Source: an uncultured Treponema sp. (GTDB taxonomy: Bacteria; Spirochaetota; Spirochaetia; Treponematales; Treponemataceae). Taken from it: DNA of 64,000 nucleotides. Position 1 is the first letter of the stretch. The number at the start of each line of letters is the position of its first letter. Location of the stretch: positions 1-64,000 of the forward strand of contig CAMKEG010000008.1 of the NCBI GenBank assembly GCA_946411505.1, in the 5' to 3' direction. Below are positions 36,887 to 44,625 of the stretch, one piece after another. Both the position numbers and the translations under genes were made by a program. The notes beneath the pieces are model-generated. The model was not told where the DNA came from. It ran no database searches and worked only from the letters and a program-made list of their open reading frames with translations.

Positions 36887-38158
36887 ATGGAACGGCTTTT
36901 GGAGAAAGGTATGGAAGCTCAAAGCGGAGCGAGCGTTGGCGCCAACAAAATTCACATTTCCTTTTTGGGGGCGATGAACGCCGGAAAGTCCAGCCTTGTG
37001 AACGCCGTGACTTCGCAAGACATGAGCGTGGTTTCTTCCGCCCCGGGAACGACGACCGATCCGGTAAAAAAATCGATGGAGCTTTTGCCGCTTGGCCCGG
37101 TCTTGGTAATCGACACGCCCGGCTACGACGACTCAGGCGAGCTTGGCTCTTTGCGCGTTCAAAAAACGATGGACGCGATAAGGCAAAGCGACGCGGCCGT
37201 CTTGGTCTTGGACGCTACGCTTGGCGTTAGGGAATGCGACAAAAAGGCCGCCGCGCTTTTAAAGGAAAAAGCCATTCCCTTTGTCGTCGCTTGGAACAAG
37301 GCCGACATTGGCGCGCCAAGCGATTCCGGAGCGTCTGAAAAAGCCGCCGCCGTTTTTGGCCTTGAAACGCCGGCCGTCTTTGTCAGCGCTAAGACCGGCC
37401 TTAATATAGAAGAATTAAAAGAAAAAATCGCGCTTGTCGCAAAAAGTTCCGACAGCAAAAAAGAATTTATCGGCGGCCTTGTAAAGCCCGGCGACACGGT
37501 GATTCTTGTGATTCCCACCGACGAGTCCGCCCCCAAGGACAGGATAATCCTTCCCCAGCAAATGGCGGTGCGAAGCGTAATAGACAATGGCGCCTTGGCG
37601 ATTTCCTGCAATCCGCAAACTTTGGATGCCGCTCTCCGCTCGATAAAAAAAGCGCCTGACTTAGTCATAACCGACTCGCAAGCCTTTTCTTCTGTGGCGA
37701 AAATTCTTCCAAAAGAAACTCCGCTGACAAGCTTTTCCATATTAATGGCCGACTACAAGGGAACTTTGCGGGCGGAAGTGGATGCCGTTCAAAAAATAAA
37801 GGAGCTGAAGGACAAAGACCTTGTCCTTATAAGCGAAGGCTGCAGCCACCGCCGCCAGTGCGCCGACATCGGAACGGTGAAGCTTCCTGCCGCGCTGAAA
37901 AAGTTTACAGGAAAAGACTTGCGCTTTGAGTGGACAAGCGGCCAAGGCTTTCCGCGCGACCTTTCGCCATACGCGCTTGCAATCCATTGCGGGGCTTGCA
38001 TGCTCAACGCGCGCGAAATGCAAGGCCGCCTGGCTTTGGCCAAAGAGAGCGGGCTCCCGATGACAAACTACGGCATGGCCCTGGCCCTTTGCTCGGGCCT
38101 ATTGGAGCGGAGCCTCTCGGTTTTTGCGGCGATTGACCAAAAAGGCGCTTTGCGCTAG
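36887..38158 (+). CDS. hydF: [FeFe]-hydrogenase maturation GTPase HydF
   Basis: GAMNAGKSSLVNAV, DTPGYDDSGELG; C-terminal CSHRRQCADIG...IHCGACMLN FeS ligands. Confidence 0.95.
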   Translation: MERLLEKGMEAQSGASVGANKIHISFLGAMNAGKSSLVNAVTSQDMSVVSSAPGTTTDPVKKSMELLPLGPVLVIDTPGYDDSGELGSLRVQKTMDAIRQSDAAVLVLDATLGVRECDKKAAALLKEKAIPFVVAWNKADIGAPSDSGASEKAAAVFGLETPAVFVSAKTGLNIEELKEKIALVAKSSDSKKEFIGGLVKPGDTVILVIPTDESAPKDRIILPQQMAVRSVIDNGALAISCNPQTLDAALRSIKKAPDLVITDSQAFSSVAKILPKETPLTSFSILMADYKGTLRAEVDAVQKIKELKDKDLVLISEGCSHRRQCADIGTVKLPAALKKFTGKDLRFEWTSGQGFPRDLSPYALAIHCGACMLNAREMQGRLALAKESGLPMTNYGMALALCSGLLERSLSVFAAIDQKGALR

Positions 38159-38232
38159 TATCAATTCCGACAGAATTCGCCGCGATGACCAGATGCCAGG
38201 AGCATGGCTTTGCGGACAAACAGAGGAAAAAA

Positions 38233-39498
38233 ATGCCGTATTCCGAACCTACAAACCTTGCGATTGTAGCCTGCCCGGGCGGGGAAGTTTTTGCCGATGA
38301 AGTCATAACTCACCTGCGCCACATGTACAAGCATCGCTTCACATTGAAGAACGATGTCATTTCAAAACGCTACCAACTTGACAAAACTGAGCTCATCAAG
38401 CAAATCAATTTTGGCAGCGACATCAACACGTCAGACATTTGCATGAAGGGCGCCACCGACAAGTACAGGCCGCCGGTTTTCAAGGTCAAGGCTCGCTTCA
38501 CCTATTTTATGAACGGCGAATTCAAGACCGAGCTTTTGGAATGCGTTCGCGGAAAGGACGTCTTTATTTTCCAGGACGTGGAGAACCACGAAGTGCTTTC
38601 GCTCAACGACGGAAAGAACAAGCTTTCGCTTTCTGTCAACGACCATGTCATGTCGCTTTTGGTCACGATTGACTGCGTGCGCCAGGCCGGAGCCGCCAAC
38701 ATCACGATTGTTGTTCCCGCCTATCCTTATAGCCGCCAGCACAAAAAGAAGGGCCGCGAAGGCTTGACGGCCAGCATGCTCGGCCACATCTACGAGCTTT
38801 TGGGCGTGAAAAGAATCATCACGCTTGACATCCACTCGCGCGAAATCATCAACGCCTTCAGCACGATCTCTTTGGAAAACTTGCACGCCTCGTACCAAAT
38901 CATCCGCGAGCTTGCAAAAATCGTGGACCTTACTGGAAAGACCGAGGACTTGGTCGTCGTCTCCCCCGACACAGGAGCGATTGACAGAAACAAATTCTAC
39001 GCTTCGGGCCTTAAGCTTCCGCTTGCGATGATTTACAAGGAGCGCGACTATTCAATCGTGACTCAGGACGCGCATTCCACCAACATCAAGGCCATTAAGC
39101 TTTTGGGCGACGTTAGGGGAAAGGTGGCCTTCCTTGCCGACGACATGCTTGGCACAGGCGGAACGCTTCTCAAAGCCATGCAGTTCCTAAAAGAGCAGGG
39201 CGCCACAAAAGTCATCGCGGCGATTTCGCTTCCGTTCTTTACAGGAAACGCGATCGAGCTCTTTGACGAAGCCTACCACAAGGGACTTTTCTACCGCGTC
39301 ATCGGAACCAACGCCGTTTACCACGAGGCGCTCAAGGACAAGGAATGGTACATCAACACCAACGTAAGCGGCTTGTTCGCAAACGTCATCACGCGCGTGC
39401 ACCACAACCAGTCGCTTAGCGACCTTTTGGACAACCGCAACATCATAGAAAAACTCGTCAAGCAGGACGCAAGCGTAAGCGACGATGACGAGCAATGA
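38233..39498 (+). CDS. prs: Ribose-phosphate pyrophosphokinase family protein (long form)
   Basis: PAYPYSRQHKKKGREGLTASMLGHIYELLGVKRIITLDIHS; VAFLADDMLGTGGTLLKA. Confidence 0.9.
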   Translation: MPYSEPTNLAIVACPGGEVFADEVITHLRHMYKHRFTLKNDVISKRYQLDKTELIKQINFGSDINTSDICMKGATDKYRPPVFKVKARFTYFMNGEFKTELLECVRGKDVFIFQDVENHEVLSLNDGKNKLSLSVNDHVMSLLVTIDCVRQAGAANITIVVPAYPYSRQHKKKGREGLTASMLGHIYELLGVKRIITLDIHSREIINAFSTISLENLHASYQIIRELAKIVDLTGKTEDLVVVSPDTGAIDRNKFYASGLKLPLAMIYKERDYSIVTQDAHSTNIKAIKLLGDVRGKVAFLADDMLGTGGTLLKAMQFLKEQGATKVIAAISLPFFTGNAIELFDEAYHKGLFYRVIGTNAVYHEALKDKEWYINTNVSGLFANVITRVHHNQSLSDLLDNRNIIEKLVKQDASVSDDDEQ

Positions 39499-41455
39499 CG
39501 CGGACCGCGCGCCTTCAAGCGGCGCGCTTGTTCTTGCCGTTGACATAGGAACGACTTCCCTCAAGGCCGCCTTTGTAAGCGCGGCGGGGGAAGTTTTTGA
39601 TTTTAAAAGAATTGACTATAAGTCATTGCCGCACTCTGACGTCAGCCAGTCATTGCCGGGCTTGCCCCGGCAATCTTTGCAAGACCTTAACCGCGCGGCC
39701 CAAAATGACGGGAAGCCCAATGATGGGGCGGCCAACCAAAAAGCGTTTCAAGGCCAAAACGGGGCGGCCGCTTGGGTCGCCGCCTTGCGCGAATTTTTTC
39801 CAAGCCGCTCGCTCGCTGCCTGCGCCGCCGTCTCCGTTTCCGGGAACGGCCCCACAATCGTCGCCGCTGACGGAACGACCCTTTTGTGGTCGGCCGCGAC
39901 CGAGAGCGTTTGCAAGACCGAGAACGCGGGCGAAGAGAATTGCTCGCAAGCCCAAGAAGGAGCCGCCTCCGACAACGCCGCGCAAACTGATTGCAAGCCC
40001 AAAACTGCCGCCGCCCCCTGTCATTGTCGGGCTCGACCCGACAATCTTTTTTCCAAAATCGACATTCCCGACGCGCAAAAAAAAATCTACGAGCCGCGCC
40101 TTGCCGCATTTAAAAAACTTTTTCCCGACGCGTGGCAAAAAAGCCCGCGCCTTTACACATCAACCCAATGGCTTTGCGGCTGGATAAAAGACAACGCGGC
40201 GTCTATTGGCCTTCCAAGCGGCCTTCCGGTCTTTGACTCAGGCCCTGATTTTATCGCCGCTCTTGTCGGAACTGCCGCGCTTTTCCCGGGCCGCCTTTGC
40301 GACCGGGCCGGTTCCAGCGAAGGTCTGAACTTGTGTTCCCCAAAATTTTTTGAAGGCTCGAATCTTAGGACAATGCCCTCGCCGGCCAAGGGCTTTTGGA
40401 ACGTCTCTTACTTGATTTCCGACCCCGGTTCCAGCCGGCAGGAAAAGTTGGACAATTTTAAAAAGGCTTTCAACGCCCTAAAGGAGGCGGCCGCCGCAAA
40501 CGGCGTTCCGTTTGGGGGCAGGGTGGTCGTGACAGGAGGTCAGGCTCGCGACAAGGATTTGCTTGTGACCAAGGAAGCCGCTGTCGGCGCGACAATAACG
40601 ACGGCCCAAATCCCTGACGCGGAACTTTTAGGCGACGCGGCGGCCGCCTTTTTTAGGCTTGGAACCTATTCCAGCCTTGAGGAAGCCGCCTGCGCTCTTG
40701 TGAGGCTGGAATGCGATGTTTGCGAACGGTCGCGGCCGGGCGGCGTTTCTCAGGCTTTAGACAGTTCCGTGTCTGGCGGGCCTGTCATTGTCGAGCGCGA
40801 CCCGGCAAACTTTCCGCGCTTTTACAACGTTCCGTCCGACATAAAGGCGATAATCTTTGACATAGATTCCACGCTCTACACAAACGCGGCTTACGCCTTT
40901 GAGCAGGTTGACTGCCAAGTGCGCCGCTTCGCTTCCATTCGCGGTATCACAAACGACGAGGCGCGCAAGATGGTGGCCGACTACCGCAAAAAATACGCGG
41001 CGGAAAACGGCGGAAAAAAAGTTTCGCTTTCAAACACGCTGCGCTCTTTTGGAGTGAGCATAGAGCAAAGCGTCCAGTGGCGGCGCGAGCTTATAGAGCC
41101 GGCCGACTTTTTGGGGCCTGACAAAAAATTGCAAGAGGCCCTGGCCGCGCTTGGCCGCCGCTACAAATTGCTTTGCGTTACCAACAACCCGATTTTGCCC
41201 GCGCAAAAAACTTTGGACGCGCTGGGCGTTTCGGACTTGATGGAAGTTTTGGTTGGCCTTGACACTTGCAACCTTTCAAAGCCGGCCAAGGAGCCCTTTG
41301 AGCGCGCGGCAAAGGAGGCCGGCGTTCCCTTTGACAAAATAATAAGCGTGGGCGACCGCTACGACTTGGACTTGGCGCCGGCCCTGGAGCTTGGAATGGG
41401 CGGCGTTTTGGTTCGCGGCGTGGAAGACGTTTACAAGCTTCCCGAATTGATTTGA
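39485..41455 (+). CDS. FGGY-family carbohydrate kinase-like/HAD hydrolase fusion
   Basis: N-term LVLAVDIGTTSLKAAF; C-term IKAIIFDIDSTLYTNAAYAFEQ...VTNNPILPAQKTLDALG...SVGDRYDLDLAPALELG. Confidence 0.85.
   Translation: MTSNDADRAPSSGALVLAVDIGTTSLKAAFVSAAGEVFDFKRIDYKSLPHSDVSQSLPGLPRQSLQDLNRAAQNDGKPNDGAANQKAFQGQNGAAAWVAALREFFPSRSLAACAAVSVSGNGPTIVAADGTTLLWSAATESVCKTENAGEENCSQAQEGAASDNAAQTDCKPKTAAAPCHCRARPDNLFSKIDIPDAQKKIYEPRLAAFKKLFPDAWQKSPRLYTSTQWLCGWIKDNAASIGLPSGLPVFDSGPDFIAALVGTAALFPGRLCDRAGSSEGLNLCSPKFFEGSNLRTMPSPAKGFWNVSYLISDPGSSRQEKLDNFKKAFNALKEAAAANGVPFGGRVVVTGGQARDKDLLVTKEAAVGATITTAQIPDAELLGDAAAAFFRLGTYSSLEEAACALVRLECDVCERSRPGGVSQALDSSVSGGPVIVERDPANFPRFYNVPSDIKAIIFDIDSTLYTNAAYAFEQVDCQVRRFASIRGITNDEARKMVADYRKKYAAENGGKKVSLSNTLRSFGVSIEQSVQWRRELIEPADFLGPDKKLQEALAALGRRYKLLCVTNNPILPAQKTLDALGVSDLMEVLVGLDTCNLSKPAKEPFERAAKEAGVPFDKIISVGDRYDLDLAPALELGMGGVLVRGVEDVYKLPELI
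39652..39674 (+). repeat. In-ORF palindromic element copy 1
   Basis: ATTGCCGGG-CTTGC-CCCGGCAAT. Confidence 0.75.
40018..40050 (+). repeat. In-ORF palindromic element copy 2
   Basis: CCTGTC-ATTGTCGGG-CTCGA-CCCGACAAT-CTTT. Confidence 0.85.
40781..40813 (+). repeat. In-ORF palindromic element copy 3 (diverged)
   Basis: CCTGTCATTGTCGAGCGCGACCCGGCAAACTTT, 29/33 identical to copy 2. Confidence 0.75.
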
Positions 41456-41512
41456 TTCGCCGCTCCTAGACAAACTTTTTATTTTTTTATATAATAAAAA
41501 TTCGAGGAATTT

Positions 41513-42355
41513 ATGAAAATTACGAAAGTTCAAGGGAAACTTGAGCTTAAAAATTCAGGCGGCCTTTCCTTGTTTTTTATTGGAACTGGCGGCGCCTTTT
41601 CAAAGACAAATTTTCAAAGCAACGCCCTTTTCATCAAGGGCAAAAACCATGTCCTCATTGATTGCGGAACTTTGTGCCCCTTGGCGATTTCGCAGTTCGG
41701 CGTTCAAATTTCCGACATAAAGAATTTTTTCTTGACCCATTCCCACGCGGACCACATTGGCGGAATGGAGGAAGTGGCCTTTACCAGCTACTATTCCAAA
41801 AAAGAGCGGCCTGTCGTTGTGATTGACGACAAGTACAAGAAAATTTTGTGGAACGAGTCTCTGCGCGGCGGCCTTGGCTACAGCAAAACTTTTGGCGGAA
41901 AGACAGCCGGTTTTGACGACTACTTTTTTCAGCTTAATCCGCAAAAGGAAAAAGTCGGAAAGAGGCGCTACCTTCATGCCGTGATTGGCGGAAAGGGCGG
42001 AATCGACCTTAAGATTTTTGAAACATCCCATTCCAACGCGATGAATTCAAACGGAAAAGTTTTTCATTCTTGCGGAGTTGTCGTTGACGACAAGATTCTT
42101 TTTACCGGCGACACAAAATTCAACCGCGAGCAGTTGGAAAACATTTTGAGCGACTTTGACATAGAGTGGATTTTTCACGACGTTTGCTTTTACAAGAACG
42201 AAGTCCACGCAAGCTATTCCGAACTCAAGCGCTTGCCTGCGGACGTGAAGAAAAAAATTTACTTGTGCCATTGCGACGAAAAGCTCCTTGACAAAAAGGT
42301 CAAGGACGACGGCTTTGCCGGCTTCGCCAAGCGCGGAGTTTATTACAATTTTTGA
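41513..42355 (+). CDS. MBL-fold metallo-hydrolase
   Basis: LTHSHADHIGGMEEV; CHCDEKLLDKK. Confidence 0.85.
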   Translation: MKITKVQGKLELKNSGGLSLFFIGTGGAFSKTNFQSNALFIKGKNHVLIDCGTLCPLAISQFGVQISDIKNFFLTHSHADHIGGMEEVAFTSYYSKKERPVVVIDDKYKKILWNESLRGGLGYSKTFGGKTAGFDDYFFQLNPQKEKVGKRRYLHAVIGGKGGIDLKIFETSHSNAMNSNGKVFHSCGVVVDDKILFTGDTKFNREQLENILSDFDIEWIFHDVCFYKNEVHASYSELKRLPADVKKKIYLCHCDEKLLDKKVKDDGFAGFAKRGVYYNF

Positions 42356-42361
42356 ATTTTA

Positions 42362-42435
42362 GGTCCATTAGCTCAACTGGATAGAGCGGCCGCCTCCTAA
42401 GCGGCAGGTTGTGTGTTCGATTCACATATGGGCCA
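42362..42435 (+). tRNA. tRNA-Arg (anticodon CCU)
   Basis: GGTCCATTAGCTCAACTGGATAGAGCGGCCGCCTCCTAAGCGGCAGGTTGTGTGTTCGATTCACATATGGGCCA. Confidence 0.95.
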
Positions 42436-42438
42436 AAC

Positions 42439-42473
42439 AAAAAAAATCCCGCATAGCGCGGGATTTTTTTTTT
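42439..42473 (+). terminator. Rho-independent terminator after tRNA-Arg
   Basis: AAAAAATCCCGC-ATAG-CGCGGGATTTTTTTTTT (one-base offset stem). Confidence 0.85.
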
Positions 42474-42579
42474 ATTGCGGCGCGATAATTTTATTCGCGC
42501 CGCAAAAGAAACGAGTCAAGGCCTTGAGCGAAGCGTGCCTTGACCGTTTCTAACGAGTTTCGCAAGCAAAACTCGCGTG

Positions 42580-44415
42580 TCAATCAAACAGCGCTTGGAC
42601 GGCGCGGGCGTAGCCGCTTTGCGTGTAGTTGTAGAGCGCGGTCCAGCCAAAGCCGTCTTCCTTTGGAAAAATTTTTTTGTCGTAGGGAAGGTTCATGCTG
42701 ATTCCGATTGTCCGGCTTGCGGCGCCCGATTTTTTTATTTCGCGCGCGAGGCTTGCCGGGTAGGCGGCCTGCCAAAGCTTTTTGTCCTTTACCGCGCCGC
42801 CCGTAAGCTGCGTGAACACTAGGATTAGGCCTGCGTTTTTGGCGGCCGCCTTGTCTTGCGCGTTCGGGCTTTTTCTTTCCTCGTAGCAAATGAATTGCGC
42901 GTCGTTGATTGAGCGCGCGGCGAGCGCTTTTTGCAGGACTTCAATTTTGTCGCCAAAGGGAACAAAGACCGCGACTCTTTTTCCGCGCGCGCGGACCGGG
43001 GCGGTGACGTTGACAAAGGACGCTCGCGCCGCGGCGGTTTGAATTTGCGCGCATTCCAACAGCGCCTTTTGCTTTCGCTCCTTTTCCATCGGAACTATTT
43101 TTTGCGCGAGCGGGCAAAGCTTTCCGTCTTGAACGGCGACCAAGCCGGCCTTAAGCTTTAGTTCCAGCGAGCGGAAGACGGCCTGGTCCAAGGCCTTTTT
43201 TTCAAGGCTTCCGTCGTCGACGGCGGCTTCGACCTTGCAAAAAAAGTCTTCCAAAAATTCCGCGTCCTGCTTTGAGTAGACGTTTATCGGATTTATTATC
43301 AAGTCGCAGCCGGCGTTTACAGCCAGGACAAAGCTTTGGTCGGCCGTCCAGTTTTTGTATATCGCGGCCATGTCCATCGCGTCGCTTATGACCGCGCCCT
43401 TGTAGCCGAGCGAGCCGCGTAAAATTTTGGTCAGGATTTTTTTTGAAAGCGTTGCGGGCGCGACAAGGCTCTTCGCGCTTTTGGAGCTTTTTAGCCTTGT
43501 CTTGTCAAGCCGCGGGCACTGGATGTGCGCGGTCATTATCAGTGGAATGTCGTCTTGAATGTTTTTCTTGAACGGAAGGGCCTCGACCCTTTTCCATTTT
43601 GCGGGCGTGGAGTGGATTGCCGGCAAGTCCAAGTGCGAGTCTTCCGAAGTGTCGCCGTGGCCGGGAAAATGCTTCGCGCAGGGAAGAACTCCGGCGCTCA
43701 AAAGGCCTTGGCTGAAGGCCGCCGAAAATTCCGCCGTCTCTTGCGGGTCGCTTGAAAAGCTTCTTATGCCGATGACCGGGTTTTGCGGATTTGAGGCCAC
43801 GTCGCAAACCGGCGCCAAGTCCACGTTTATTCCGTAGTCAAGCAAAAGCTGGCCGTTGGCTTTTCCGCACAAAAAGGCGTTTTGCGCGTCGCCGCTCTTT
43901 CCGATGGCCATCGCGCTTGGCGTCGCAAAGTCGTATACGCGCGCCACGTTTCCGCCCTCTTGGTCGGCGAAAAACAAGAGCGGCAAATTGTTTCCGTCGA
44001 GCGCGGCCTTGTTCAAGTCGCGTATGAAGCGCTTGGCTTCGGCGGCGCTTGTCATGTTCTCCCCAAAAAGGATTACAGAGCCTATGTGGTAGTCGCGGAC
44101 TGTCTTGTAAATCGTTGGGTTGATTGTGTTTTGCGCGGCGAAAATCTTCGGGTTTTCAACCGACAGCGCGGGGTTGTAGGCCGGCCGCCTTTCCGCCGAG
44201 TCCGTCCAAAAGCGAAAGTTCATCACGCAAAGCGCGCCGATCTTTTGGCGCGTTGTCATCGAGTCCACGCAGTCTTTTATTGCGGCCTTCGCGCGCCTGT
44301 CCACAATCGTCCGGCTGTCCGCAATCGCGCTCGCGGCGCTATGCTCGTTTTGCGCGGCTAAATTTATCGGCAGAGCCAACGCCAGCGACAGCGCGGCTGC
44401 AAGAAATTTTTTCAT
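42580..44415 (-). CDS. Glycoside hydrolase family 3 protein (NagZ-like beta-N-acetylhexosaminidase)
   Basis: Signal peptide; FADQEGGNVARV, AKHFPGHGDTSEDSHLDLP, VISDAMDM. Confidence 0.9.
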   Translation of the reverse strand: MKKFLAAALSLALALPINLAAQNEHSAASAIADSRTIVDRRAKAAIKDCVDSMTTRQKIGALCVMNFRFWTDSAERRPAYNPALSVENPKIFAAQNTINPTIYKTVRDYHIGSVILFGENMTSAAEAKRFIRDLNKAALDGNNLPLLFFADQEGGNVARVYDFATPSAMAIGKSGDAQNAFLCGKANGQLLLDYGINVDLAPVCDVASNPQNPVIGIRSFSSDPQETAEFSAAFSQGLLSAGVLPCAKHFPGHGDTSEDSHLDLPAIHSTPAKWKRVEALPFKKNIQDDIPLIMTAHIQCPRLDKTRLKSSKSAKSLVAPATLSKKILTKILRGSLGYKGAVISDAMDMAAIYKNWTADQSFVLAVNAGCDLIINPINVYSKQDAEFLEDFFCKVEAAVDDGSLEKKALDQAVFRSLELKLKAGLVAVQDGKLCPLAQKIVPMEKERKQKALLECAQIQTAAARASFVNVTAPVRARGKRVAVFVPFGDKIEVLQKALAARSINDAQFICYEERKSPNAQDKAAAKNAGLILVFTQLTGGAVKDKKLWQAAYPASLAREIKKSGAASRTIGISMNLPYDKKIFPKEDGFGWTALYNYTQSGYARAVQALFD

Positions 44416-44625
44416 CTTAACTATGGATTATAGCGATGATAAAAACAAATGTATAGTTTAAAACGAGCGAAGACGCGTAAATTCATTGCGAATTTTTAAA
44501 ATTTCTATGGTATATGAAAGGGAATAGCAAAGTCGCGCTTTCCGCCTAACGGCGGAAAAAAAATCCCGGAACCGCGCGAACGGCCCCGGGTAAAACTGTC
44601 TCCGATATTTAGAAGTTAGAAAACG

